From assembly GCA_947683425.1 (NCBI GenBank), contig CANTUQ010000076.1:3162001-3226000 (forward strand): a DNA stretch of 64,000 nt. Reading direction: 5' to 3'. Below the pieces are notes generated by a model. It searched no databases. It was given only the letters and a program-made list of their open reading frames with translations, and was not told the origin of the DNA. Positions within the stretch are counted from its first letter, which is position 1; each line of letters begins with the position of its first letter. A program made the translations under genes and the position numbers. Origin of the DNA: Excoecaria cochinchinensis. Taxonomy: Eukaryota; Streptophyta; Magnoliopsida; Malpighiales; Euphorbiaceae. Shown piece after piece: positions 24,113 through 36,672 of this stretch.

Positions 24113-26750
24113 TGTAACACCCCTTACTCATACGTAGGCGAACCCATCCGGAAGGAAGTGAGATGCCATATGAGCAGGGGTGTCACCTCACAGATCAATA
24201 CAAAAACATACAACCAATCACATTATACATACTAAAATGCAGTGGAAATTAAAACTTTTCAGAAACATCAGAATGATCATTCATTAATATAATAGGAGTC
24301 ATTACAATAATGTTCTGATCACAACTGATATTACAAAATAAATACATAATCAAAATATACAAGGTGAAAGCTTTACAAAATTGCTGATACATAGAGAGTT
24401 CAATAATACAAAAGAATCTTGCTACAAAAATAAAGCCCTAACACTAATGCCTCCGTGTTGGCTTGGCTTGCGGTGACTCTCCCAAAATCATAATGCCTTC
24501 CGCACCTGCACGGGTGAAAACACCGTGCTAAGTGATAACGCTTATTGGGGAAACACACGAATAGTATGAACGGCCATTCATAATGGTCGTCAAGGAAAAA
24601 CGTATTCACGATGACATATGCGATAATCATATAAGATATAATCAATTCAAGTCATATTCATAACATTCAGAGGCTCATAATTGCATTCGGATAAAAGCGA
24701 GTTCATATACTTATCATCAAATCATTCGGATATCTCAATTGTATAATCACAACGAAACAGAGCAAGACAAAGCAAAGCAAAACACCTAAGGATTCACAAT
24801 AGTGGATAACGAGTATACACATTGCGGTACCTTACGGGTAAGAATCGAACACATGGCGGTACCGTACGGGTATGAATCGAAATCGCATTTTTATCATTTT
24901 CAAAACATTTTACAGAGGGGATCTTAAACAAGATCCAAATACTTTTAGGGATCGCGAGGATCCAAACGAGGACCTGATCGGGGTCCAAACAGAATTGAGG
25001 GCTGCAGCTAAGAGACTCTATTAGGCATGCCTAACTATCCACTAGACTGACTCTTGTAGGTCATGAATAATACAAATCACACTTAAGTATAACATATTGT
25101 TCAGAGTGAAGAATCATGAGTTAAAGATATGCACAATACATTCCGGGTTCCAACCAAAACATTCAATATAATTTGATATAGCAAAATACAATCTAATGAT
25201 ATTAGATACATGAAATAACACTAAATAATATTTAAAACCAATAAATAACGAAAAAAGGAATGAAAACAAAGAAAAGTCAAAAACCTTCAAAAACTGGGCA
25301 GAAGCAGTTTACACGGTGGTATGTTTTACCCATACTTTCGTGTAAAATGGGGGAACACGAGTCGTGCTTGAGGGACACGACTCATGTCACTTCCCAAATG
25401 GTATGTCACGACTCATGTTCCAAAACATAACTTGCTACAGACCTCCTCCCAGCCAGCACGAGTCGTGCTGTACATGCACGAGTCGTGCTGCACACGCACG
25501 AGTCGTGCTGTGCTCCACAGCTCGTCGTTGCCCACTTAGCGCTGAACTGCACGACTCGTGTACGCCCAAGGCAGCACGAGTCGTGCTGTCTCGTATGAGT
25601 CGGACGACACTCCCTAAAGTGTCCAGAGAGCATTTACACTGCGGTATGGGATTCCTTACCGCCGTGTGGCTCGACGGACCAGCAATCCAGAGAGCTTTTA
25701 CATGGCGGTATGGAAATCCATACAGCCGTGTAAAATGACCAACACCCAAAAATATGCCAAAATTCCACACAACTCAAAATCATATCTAACATACTTCAAA
25801 ATAAAACAATATACTCATCAAAATCAACTTAAAACCCATCTTTTTATAACTATAAACTTAGAAAAATCATACTTTAAACATACTTAAATCCTCTAAACCC
25901 CAAACTCAGCAATTTACAACTATCAATTTAATCCAATGCACATTTAGACCAAATAAAACATAATCAAGGCTTAAATCATTAAGTGATCAATATCCATAAT
26001 TATCATGCTAACATAAACCTTATTCATCATCTAAATTTCCATAAATATAAATCAACATACCAAAACACAAAATGCACACTTTCAATTAAATTCCCAAACC
26101 TGAATTCCTTTGCTCCAATCACTTGGTACCACTACCACAAGCCTTCTCCTTTCCCTTGGGATCGCGAGGAGGCTCAACTAATCACAACACCCAAAATCAC
26201 ACAAACATAACAAACCCTAGATTAAAATCCCAAACCAACAAAGAAGAAGAAAAGATGAAGAAGATGAAGAAATGCAACAAAACTTACCAAATGAGGGTCA
26301 AGAGATGATCAATTCCCACCAACACTCTCTTGGATCCAAGCTAGGGCACTCAAATGGAGAGAAAAAGGAAGAAGAAAAGTAGGGAGAAGAGAGAAATGGG
26401 AAAGAGGAAACTAATCTGCTTTCCCTTCTCTTTCTTCTTCTAATTACCCCTTTTTCCTTACCCTATCCAAGTGTCATTTCCTCATTGGTGGAGATTGACC
26501 ACTCATACCCAACAAGCATGCACTACACACACACAATGCTATCCTCACTAATGCACACCCTACCAACATGTGAACATGCACACACTATCACAACCCAACA
26601 TAGCACACCCTATAACTCTACATGCACAAACACACTAGTGCAACCCCAAACATGCATTTTACCCAAAATACCCTTATCACATACGTTCACACACATAATG
26701 CACACATGCACAAATGGTTCCAAATTCTAGGGGGCAAACGGGGTGTTACA
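24113..26750 (-). mobile_element. Tekay-type solo LTR, copy A
   Basis: 2638 bp from TGTAACACCCC to GGTGTTACA, flanked by GTGGG (24108-24112 and 26751-26755), a perfect target duplication. It has the same layout as the Tekay LTR at 43035: stem-loops (24528-24545 and 24570-24590), TTAGGCATGCCTAA (about 25020-25033), word array (25301-25735), 'ttcccaaacctgaattcctttgctcc' split as ttcccaaacct plus gaattcctttgctcc (about 26091), then pyrimidine and CA-rich sequence. No internal region, hence solo. Confidence 0.92.
25301..25735. repeat. Palindrome-word array in solo LTR, copy A
   Basis: Two kinds of words. CACGAGTCGTG-type words (arms CACGA/TCGTG) occur about ten times between 25357 and 25600. TTTACACGGCGGTATGG-type words lie at the edges. 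The clearest hairpin has arms 25696-25713 and 25718-25735 around the loop AAAT: 16 of 18 pairs are Watson-Crick and one more is G-T. Confidence 0.88.
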
Positions 26751-26755
26751 GTGGG

Positions 26756-28920
26756 GAAGAAGATTATATTTTAGATGCTTTGTTTCTTTTTATTCCAAGA
26801 ACTTCGTATGATAATATTTGCAATTTTGAATACGATGAACAATATTTGCAATTTTGAATACGATGGACAATTTTTGCTTATTTGGATGGTGTTTCTAATG
26901 ATTTTATTTTTTATGGTCATGATGCATCCAATCACTTTTGACATTAATTATATTAATACGATTTCATCTAATCTCAAAACTTTGGAAAATCCAAATAAAA
27001 TCTTGATAGCATTTGATATAACTCCTGAAGAGAGGAAAAATTCTGAGAGATAAAGTCAAGAGATAAAAAAAAAAAGAGAGAGAGCCTTTACCTGGACTTG
27101 GATTGACATGCTGACGATTGACAAGGACATTGTTGGGACGATGTTGCTTCAATATGCCAGTGAGACGGCGAGCAAAATTTCAAAAGCAATCCCTTTGCAT
27201 CCTCAACGTCTAGGATGCACACAATGCAATCCAACAAAATTAAACTCCGATCATAAAAGGGCTACATCAGGAGTCAAACAAATGAAGCTTCGGGCCTTCA
27301 CAAGAAATAAATGACTCATTAGAACCAAGCCTTATGACTCCTTTCTTCCCAACCATTTGAGATATGTCCCCCAAAACCAATTAAGATTGACCTTTAATCG
27401 TATGGCACCAAGATAAGCAAAGTACGAGCCTTTATAACCAAACTTAGAAGGACAACTCTTTACCTTTCAAAAAACCACAGAAAAAAAAAGTAAAAAGAGA
27501 AAAAGAAATAAATAATAAGAAGAAGAAGAAAAAAAACTCACAATTTTGCCCCAGACCATCTGAGCCTAACCTGTAACCTAATCTCAACCATTGAAAGCCA
27601 CTTTAGAAATTGGACAACCAAAGCCGACGAAAGAAAGGTGTGGGATTTCACATTTAAATCCCAAATAAGGAACCCGTCGTCTCTGCCAGTTTGCATAAGG
27701 GTCGAGGAAAAGACTTTCAGGCCACAGAAGGAACACTGTCGGAAGAAGCAGCCTTCCCGGTTAATGAAGATGAAAGCGAATCTAATCAACACTGACAGGT
27801 GGAAGGAGGTCCTATGGTAAAGGCTAAAGACAAAAAAAAAAAAAAATAGCGGGAGGCTAAGAGAAAATCTTCAATCATGAAAATCGAGAGGGCTGATTGA
27901 TAACAGGAATTTGATACTTTCAGGATCTATTCTAAGATTATATGAGGTCTTGTATTTTTTGAGTTAATGCCAAATAACGATAATGGGTTATGAAATCATA
28001 TTGAAATTTATGTATTTATGCAATAATATTGATGTGACCAGAGCAGTTCATTTTGCATACTCAAAGTTGTTTGGTTCCGGTATAAAATCAGCACATTGTT
28101 ACTATCTACCCTTTGCAACTCTCGCCACTCAAATGCTTCAGTCGACTCATCCTACCATCAACTGTGAAGCCAATACTATAACACCTTCATGATAAGAATC
28201 AAGCTTATACAACCATGATCTAAGACGTAAGTGCATGCCGATCATACCTGAAAGATCTTTGGCAACAACTTCAGCCTCTCTTACAATCTGCAAAAAAATA
28301 AAAAATAATAATAATAATAATAAAATAATAATAATATAAAAAAAAGAGAAAAAGCCGTTAGAGATGAAAATCGTAACTGGCTCTCTAAGCAAAAGTTAGG
28401 CCAAACAGGCAGTCTGTCCTAAAAAAAAATGGAATGAATAAAGCCGCTGGATTGGGTTGGGCCCATTCCAGGCAAGAAATAAGGCACAGGGTTATGTGAA
28501 AATCCGAAAAGGGCGCATTTCCCGTTAAGAAAAGCTAGTGTAAAACTCCACAAGGGACGCACTACCTTAAAAGAATGACTACAGGTATCAGAGGAGAACC
28601 TCATAATCCCAAAGGCATGAAATTCAAAAGCAATTCCAGAGGGCACCAATCCTACTGCAAATTGCGACCAAACCGACTATCGACTCCGAATCCACTTAGA
28701 TGAATTCTTGTCCTGCATTGTTGCATGACACACACATTTCACGTGCATGCTCACTATTTTTCCTGCATATTTGGTTTTCTAGTTTTTCAGTGTGAGAGAT
28801 TCAATGCGAACACTGATAAAAGGGATGACATCAGTCAAAACACCAATCCAACAATCAACCAAAGACCTCTCAGGGGGCGATCAACTAAAGGGCTCACAGA
28901 GGGAACCACTTCAAATCTCT
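26756..28920 (+). other. Base element 3' internal region, copy A
   Basis: No domain of RT, RNase H, integrase or protease is visible. The stretch at 26930-27060 and about 28365-28650 match the minus-strand element at about 9500-9620 and 7600-7890 read on the opposite strand, so it is ordinary non-coding 3' sequence of this pol-less family. An A-rich tract lies at 27066-27090 and a short AAT run at about 28305-28340. The 92-codon frame at 26775-27053 is probably not a gene. Confidence 0.65.
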
Positions 28921-29640
28921 GAAAGGTTAGCACGATGGCGGCAATACCATTCTACGGAAGGTTAGCACGACCACAGCACTACCGCTTCAAAAGGGTTAGC
29001 ACGATCACGGCACAACCACTCTACGGAGGGTTAGCATGATCACGGCACTACCGCTTCAAGTTTCAGAAGGGTTAGTATGATGGCGGCACTACCATTCTAC
29101 GGAAAGTTAGCACGACCACGATATTAGCACTTCAGAAGGGTTCGCACGATGACGGCACTACCACTCCACGAAGGGTTAGCACGATCACAGCACTACCGCT
29201 TCAAGTTTCAGAAGGGTTAGCACGATGGCGGCACTACCATTCTACGGAAGGTTAGCACGACCATAGCATTACCACTTCAGAAGGGTTAGCACGATGACAG
29301 CACTACCACTCCACAGAGGGTTAGCACGATTACGACACTACTGCTTCAAGTTTCAGAAGGGTTAGCATGATGGCAGTGCTACCATTCTACCGAAAGTTAG
29401 CACGACCACGGCATTACCACTTCAGAAGGGTTAGCACGATGACGGCACTACCACTCTACGGAGGGTCGGCACGATCACGGCACTACCGCTTCAAGTTTTA
29501 ATGGGGTTAGCACGATGGCGACACTACCATTCTACAGAAGGATAGTATGAGCACGGCACTACCACTTCAGAACGATTAGCACGATGACGGCACTACCACT
29601 CCACGAAGGGTTAGCAAGATCACGACACTACCGCTTCAAT
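28921..29640 (+). repeat. 3' tandem array, 145-bp higher-order repeat, copy A
   Basis: Subunits of about 36 bp built on 'ggttagcacgatNNcggca' are grouped in fours. The marker TTCAAG(TTT) recurs at 29055, 29200, 29345 and 29490, with TTCAAT at 29635, exactly 145 bp apart each time. It sits just before the 3' LTR, in the same place as the 143-bp array of the minus-strand relative, but the sequences are unrelated. Confidence 0.93.
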
Positions 29641-29779
29641 AAAAGACAATATGCGGACAACATGGCGACAACCACCCCAACAATATCTTCCAGTCTGGAA
29701 AGGCGACCGCCTCAGGTACGTGCCTCTTTCCTTCTTTTCTGAACTTTGGCTCACCTAGGCACCTAAATTCTAGGTTCCC

Positions 29780-29795
29780 AAAAAATAGGGGCAAC
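29780..29795 (+). promoter_or_regulatory. Polypurine tract of base element, copy A
   Basis: AAAAAATAGGGGCAAC lies directly before TGTAGGGAACGGG, the LTR start. It matches the tract AAAAATTGGGGGCAAC of the minus-strand relative. Confidence 0.85.
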
Positions 29796-30682
29796 TGTAG
29801 GGAACGGGTCCTGAGGGGGTCCAAGATCATGATTACCCGATCATGAAAGCGTCGCCTATTCATAGGCAAAAATGTCGAAGATGATGTTTCGCTTGTCGAG
29901 ACCCTCATTTTTTAAATAAAAAAAATACAAATAAATATATATAATAAAAATTATAAAAAATTATTATAAAAAAATTAAATTAAAAATTAGGAAGTGTTAT
30001 TTTTATAATATCAAAATTTTTAATTAAAAATATATATATATATATTTAAAAAAGGGAATTAAATTAATAATAAAAAAAATATTTAATCTTAAAAAAAAAC
30101 AGTGATTTAGTTGGGATTTGCGTGGCCATATGAGGCCACAACTCATACCTCCAACCCATTTTATGAGTTGCAGCCTCATGTGAGGCCGTAACGTATTTTA
30201 TGTGAGGCCGCAGCTCATTTTGTGAGTTACGGACTCATAGGAGGCCACACCTCCCACTGTCCTGTCCCCTTTTTCGCTTGCAAAATATATTTTTGACACC
30301 GTAAAAAATGGATTTTTTTTGACTTTTTAAGGATTTTAGGGAGATGAAGAAATTAAAAGGGGATTGGGTCTTCATTTTCAAGGGACTGCTTTCGGAGAAC
30401 AAAAAAGAAACTCTTCTTCCTGGAGAGAAGAGTGAGGCAGACGAGAGCAAAAACAATTATCTTCAAAAATTCTTAGGAATTTAATTCTTCTTCTTTCTAA
30501 AAAGGTTTTATTCTGGGTTTGGCTTGAGCAAGTAAAATTAATTTTTTTGACTTGATCACTCTATCAAAATCATTTTTTTGACTTTTTTTTGTGTGTTAAA
30601 AATTAGATTTTCTTAAATATTTTTGATGTTTTGCCATCGCAAATTCGACAAGGGAGACGAATCAAGACATCATTTCTCCACT
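29796..30682 (+). repeat. 3' LTR of base element, truncated copy A
   Basis: It starts TGTAGGGAACGGGTCC. The blocks 'gattacccgatcatgaa' and 'cataggcaaaaatg' match Tat-type LTR starts at 5815 and 14681 read on the minus strand. It is cut at 30682 by the tandem-duplication junction. An array of inverted words, ATGAGGCCACAACTCAT and ATGAGTTGCAGCCTCAT, lies at 30133-30255. Minus-strand frames here (for example 30235-30456) are not recognised. Confidence 0.85.
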
Positions 30683-33141
30683 CTCCATATTTTCCATTTA
30701 AATGCATATATCCATGTATAATTTGAGGACAAGTATCGTATATTTATTAAAAAATGATTAAATTAATTGCCTATTATTTACCAAGTCAAGAAGGCCAATT
30801 CCCAGTTCCATTTACAAAGAATTGAGAAAACTAGTACAAATGGAACAAAATGGGAGAAGGACAGGCTGTCAAGAGTCGTGCCCAAAGTCACAACTCATGA
30901 ATATTGCCTACTATCATGACTCGTGACAATTGTCAAGACTCATGACAGTGCCTAATCGTGCCGAGTCATGACGATTGTCACGACTCGGGACAGGACTTGC
31001 ATCAGGGCAGAATTCATTTACTGAATCTACCTGCATTTTTGAACAAATAAAAGACATTTTCATACTAAATGGTCTACATAAGATTTAATCCTCAGGATGC
31101 TAAATTTCAAATGACAAAATTTCAAGTCGTTTGGGACAAAAAGCTGGGAGATATACCCAAATGTGTCAACGCTGCTCCAAAGACCCACTTAATTAATTTA
31201 GTTACTGTAATGGGCAATTTTGAGGTCCTTTGACTCAGAAATAAATTATGGCTATTTCTATAACAATTGTAGACAAAGATGTTATGGTTCTAATTAATTT
31301 TAAATCACCAAATTTAGAGATTACTAACTCGAGTTATATCCTAAAAACCGGACTGAGGTCAGACAACATCAATGACGGAACTGGTTCCAGCCACTCGGCC
31401 AAAAAAAAAGCCTTCTGGTTTTGCTACTTTTAAGGGTTTTAGAGATGGAATTAGCTCATGATCATTTCTAGGACTTTTGTATGTATGGATGTAATGTTTC
31501 TAATGGAACTAGAATCACTCAATTTAAAGTTCCCAAACTCTACTTGTATCCAAAACAGTCAGCAGAATTGCACTAGGTAATTCAATAAACCCATAATCAA
31601 TTAATTTGACACCATCAATTCACCAAATTCAATAAACCCATAATCAACTTAACAAATATACAAACATCTCCAAACATCTAATTTATTAGTAACCATTTAA
31701 TAACATAAAAATTAACATAATAATTCCCAAACCTCATTTGATGGCTCCATTTTCATTAGCTCTTTCTTTCTTGCTTTCTCACTCTTTCATAGTTATCACC
31801 ATCCAAATTCCTCATCAAAATCCACAAAATTACATGTTAGCATCTCTACTAACCACACTTTCCATAAAAATCTTAAATCTTACCAATAGAGAAGAAGAAG
31901 AGATGCAACTATACAACTTAATCTAGCTATAAGAACTAAAGAAATCAATTAAATTCATCAATTGTAGCTTACCTCTTCTTTGACCAAAACCTAGAATTTT
32001 GATTTCTCTCTTAATCTTCACCAACTTCAGAAATTAGGGCTGCTATAACCTTTATTAGGGGCTGCTGAGCAAGCTAAAAACTTAGATTGAAGAAGAATTG
32101 GAAGAAAAATAGAAAAAATCACATTAAAGAAGAAGAAGAAATGGCTTCAGGTGAGGGAGAGAAGAAAGGAGAACGGGCGACTGGAAAAATCTAGGCAAAC
32201 GTACAGAATTTTAGGGCTTTTATAGTGGGTTTTTGGGTTGGTTTAAGGTCCAACCAAGTTGGGCCAATCAATACAAACTCAAACCACTTTTATGTCTCAA
32301 TTTGCACTCTTAATTTAATTTTCTCTTTTACCACGTTCAAATTCTCCAAAAATTAATTTCATAATTCATATCATATAAAAACTAGGCTGTACACCAAAAT
32401 TTTACCTCAATCGGAATCTGTTTTAGGCCCGGTTCACTCAAACCAGTCCGATCAGTAAATTTTCAATGTCCTTAAAAAATTCTCTTTTTACTACCAAAAC
32501 TTCCTACATATCATCTACAGCCAATCTGGAAATTTTCATCAATTTTGGATATCATTTGCTATTTTTAAAGTTTCGATCAAACTTTCTATCAACTGAGTAC
32601 TATTTAAACCGAAATCATTTATTTTTCCTTGCTTTCTAAGCTTAATTCCTCATAAAAATGACTCCATGATTCTTAACACATATTAATTAGACTGCAATAA
32701 TATTTTGGGGTCAATTGAAAATTATTTTCTGATCCGGTAATTATTTATTAGTCCAATAACCTAATTTTTCAGTGTCACCAAAAATTAGTTTTTCAATACC
32801 ATATGATTCTGCTCATTCATACGAGCGTTTCAGATTATTTTTCTAACGAGCATTTCAGATTATTTTTCTAAGATCCATAGCATCCTCTACGATCCAGTCA
32901 GACACTCAGTCAAACTAGTTACTATTCATACCGAATTCGCGACTTTTTCTTATTTTCGACTTTTGAGGCCATACTTGACATCGATTTCACTCCACATTTT
33001 AACCTCAAACTCACTGTAACTTATACTTTCCAATAATAAAATAAAATATTTTTCGACTCCGGTAGGTACTATTTACCCTGGTATGACTATTCACTATTGG
33101 GAAAAATTATTCCCTGCTAACCCAGTAATGAGGCCATTACA
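30683..33141 (-). mobile_element. Right part of long Tekay-ended LTR block, copy B
   Basis: Counterpart of 20751-23207, ending CCATTACA. The target duplication after it has become ACAGT (33142-33146). The word array is at 30863-31000 and the 'ttcccaaacct' block at about 31724. No coding sequence. Confidence 0.85.
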
Positions 33142-33146
33142 ACAGT

Positions 33147-33912
33147 AGACTAGTATCACGAGTTGGATAGAAGATCCAAGGAGGACTGGGACCTTTTGAC
33201 TGATGAATTCATGAAACAGTATGACTGCAGCACTAGAATGGAGGTCACCCTAAAGGACTTCAAGCTCTTACAGCAAAGGAGTGACGAATCATTTCACGAA
33301 TATGTCACCAGATGGAGAAATTGGGTCATAGAAATGAAACAGAAGCCTGACACTGCTGACCAAATCATGCTATTCATCAAGAACTCCTGCCCTTACTTGA
33401 GGGACTTGCTCAGCTTTAAGGGGCTCAGAGATTGGGAGTCGCTTAAGAAAATTACTGTAGTGGCTGAGGGGGCCTACCTAGCAAAGAAAGCAAGCCAAAA
33501 TTACTTTGCTGGGAAAAAATTTGGGAACCAGTCAAGGTATAGATCAGGCAATGCTGGAAGTAGTAATGGTAAAAATTGTAAGACGGCTGAGGTTTCAGCT
33601 ATCGGAGTGGGACAAGGCCAAAGGCACTTTTCTAATCTGGGCTGGCCTCTGTCCTGGGTATTAAAGAGATTGACAAAAGAAGGCAAGCTGAGACCACTGC
33701 CACCTAGGCCAGCTGCGAATCAGGGATAGCCGGGGCATAGAGATGATCAGTACTGTGCCTACCATCAGCACACTGGGCACCTGACAGATTATTGCCGAAC
33801 TTTGAGGAACACTGTCCAAGATCTCATTGACTCCAAGGAGATCAATGATCCTAAGAAGAGAGAGAAGAAGAAGAAGGCAAGTTATAATGCCATCTCCCCA
33901 CCATGCATTTGA
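33147..33912 (+). pseudogene. gag: gag of base Tat-like element, 3' part, copy B
   Basis: Duplicate of 23213-23978 with the same two nonsense codons (Trp to TAG at the start; Gln to TAG at 33727-33729), so both stops predate the duplication. In the 188-codon frame I see three amino-acid changes from copy A (I to V in HEYxTRW, M to I in NWVxEM, L to V in KITxVAEG). The zinc knuckle YCAYHQHTGHLTDYC follows in frame. Confidence 0.85.
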
Positions 33913-34049
33913 TCGGGTTTAGTCCACCCGAGTGACATGTTTTGCAAGAGCTGTATGGAGATGAGTACGTCGCTGTCACCTGTCAGGAGATGGTTGAAGA
34001 TGGGATTCCCGTGGCGACGGTTTATTGTGGATCCACTAGTGAGAGTGGG

Positions 34050-36667
34050 TGTAACACCCCTTACTCATACGTAGGCGAACCCATCCGGAAGGAAGTGAGA
34101 TGCCATATGAGCAGGGGTGTCACCTCACAGATCAATACAAAAACATACAACCAATCACATTATACATACTAAAATGCAGTGGAAATTAAAACTTTTCAGA
34201 AACATCAGAATGATCATTCATTAATATAATAGGAGTCATTACAATAATGTTCTGATCACAACTGATATTACAAAATAAATACATAATCAAAATATACAAG
34301 GTGAAAGCTTTACAAAATTGCTGATACATAGAGAGTTCAATAATACAAAAGAATCTTGCTACAAAAATAAAGCCCTAACACTAATGCCTCCGTGTTGGCT
34401 TGGCTTGCGGCGACTCTCCCAAAATCATAATGCCTTCCGCACCTGCACGGGTGAAAACACCGTGCTAAGTGATAACGCTTAGTGGGGAAACACACGAATA
34501 GTATGAACGGCCATTCATAATGGTCGTCAAGGAAAAACGTATTCACGATGACATATGCGATAATCATATAAGATATAATCAATTCAAGTCATATTCATAA
34601 CATTCAGAGGCTCATATTTGCATTCGGATAAAAGCGAGTTCATATACTTATCATCAAATCATTCGGATATCTCAATTGTATAATCACAACGAAACAGAGC
34701 AAGACAAAGCAAAGCAAAACACCTAAGGATTCACAATAGTGGATAACGAGTATACACATTGCGGTACCTTACGGGTAAGAATCGAACACATGGCGGTACC
34801 GTACGGGTATGAATCGAAATCGCATTTTTATCATTTTCAAAACATTTTACAGAGGGGATCTTAAACAAGATCCAAATACTTTTAGGGATCGCGAGGATCC
34901 AAACGAGGACCTGATCGGGGTCCAAACAGAATTGAGGGCTGCAGCTAAGAGACTCTATTAGGCATGCCTAACTATCCACTAGACTGACTCTTGTAGGTCA
35001 TGAATAATACAAATCACACTTAAGTATAACATATTGTTCAGAGTGAAGAATCATGAGTTAAAGATATGCACAATACATTCCGGGTTCCAACCAAAACATT
35101 CAATATAATTTGATATAGCAAAATACAATCTAATGATATTAGATACATGAAATAACACTAAATAATATTTAAAACCAATAAATAACGACAAAAAGAATGA
35201 AAACAAAGAAAAGTCAAAAACCTTCAAAAACTGGGCAGAAGCAGTTTACACGGTGGTATGTTTTACCCATACTTTCGTGTAAAATGGGGGAACACGAGTC
35301 GTGCTTGAGGGACACGACTCATGTCACTTCCCAAATGGTCTGTCGCGAGTCATGTTCCAAAACATAACTTGCTACAGACCTCCTCCCAGCCAGCACGAGT
35401 CATGCTGCACACGCAGTAGTCGTGCTGTGCTCCACAGCTCGTCGTTGCCCACTTAGCGCTGAACTGCACGACTCGTGCACGCCCAAGGCAGCACGAGTCG
35501 TGCTGTCTCGTATGAGTCGGACGACACTCCCTAAAGTGTCCAGAGAGCATTTACACTGCGGTATGGGATTCCTTACCGCCGTGTGGCTCGATGGACCAGC
35601 AATCCAGAGAGCTTTTACATGGCGGTATGGAAATCCATACAGCCGTGTAAAATGACCAACACCCAAAAATATGCCAAAATTCCACACAACTCAAAATCAT
35701 ATCTAACATACTTCAAAATCAAACAATATACTCATCAAAATCAACTTAAAACCCATCTTTTTATAACTATAAACTTAGAAAAATCATACTTTAAACATAC
35801 TTAAATCCTCTAAACCCCAAACTCAGCAATTTACAACTATCAATTTAATCCAATGCACATTTAGACCAAATAAAACATAATCAAGGCTTAAATCATTAAG
35901 TGATCAATATCCATAATTATCATGCTAACATAAACCTTATTCATCATCTAAATTTCCATAAATATAAATCAACATACCAAAACACAAAATGCACACTTTC
36001 AAATAAATTCCCAAACCTGAATTCCTTTGCTCCAATCACTTGGTACCACTACCACAAGCCTTCTCCTTTCCCTTGGGATCGCGAGGAGGCTCAACTAATC
36101 ACAACACCCAAAATCACACAAACATAACAAACCCTAGATTAAAATTCCAAACCAACAAAGAAGAAGAAAAGATGAAGAAGATAAAGAAATGCAACAAAAC
36201 TTACCAAATGAGGGTCAAGAGATGATCAATTCCCACCAACACTCTCTTGGATCCAAGCTAGGGCACTCAAATGGAGAGAAAAAGGAAGAAGAAAAGTAGG
36301 GAGAAGAGAGAAATGGGAAAGAGGAAACTAATCTGCTTTCCCTTCTCTTTCTTCTTCTAATTACCCCTTTTTCCTTACCCTATCCAAGTGTCATTTCCTC
36401 ATTGGTGGAGATTGACCACTCATACCCAACAAGCATGCACTACACACACACAATGCTATCCTCACTAATGCACACCCTACCAACATGTGAACATGCACAC
36501 ACTATCACAACCCAACATAGCACACCCTATAACTCTACATGCACAAACACACTAGTGCAACCCCAAACATGCATTTTACCCAAAATACCCTTATCACATA
36601 CGTTCACACACATAATGCACACATGCACAAATGGTTCCAAATTCTAGGGGGCAAACGGGGTGTTACA
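34050..36667 (-). mobile_element. Tekay-type solo LTR, copy B
   Basis: 2618 bp, flanked by GTGGG at 34045-34049 and 36668-36672. Duplicate of 24113-26750. Stem-loops lie at 34465-34482 and 34507-34527; the first is better paired here (CTAAGTG/CGCTTAG, one G-T pair) than in copy A, where the right arm ends TTAT. The word array spans about 35244-35650 and has lost about 24 bp relative to copy A. Confidence 0.92.
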
Positions 36668-36672
36668 GTGGG

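Larger units (their letters stand above)
20751..30682 (+). repeat. 9.93-kb direct tandem duplication, copy A
   Basis: The segment starts at 'ctccatattatcc' (20751) and is repeated from 'ctccatattttcc' (30683). It includes the right part of the long LTR block, gag part 2, a solo LTR, the base element's 3' region with its tandem array, and the first 0.9 kb of its 3' LTR. Copy A is continuous with the LTR block on its left. At the junction (30676-30690) the two source sequences share only 'tct', so the duplication did not arise between long homologous repeats. Confidence 0.93.

Noticed and set aside
25364..25738. Cys, Arg and Ser-rich frames on both strands of the solo LTR (also at 35350-35687)
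   Set aside because: They arise from the CACGAGTCGTG word array, which is open on both strands by its palindromic composition.
26775..27053. 92-codon frame in the base element after the solo LTR as a protease or pol remnant
   Set aside because: No D-T/S-G, RT or integrase motif. The region matches non-coding 3' sequence of the relative at about 9500-9620.
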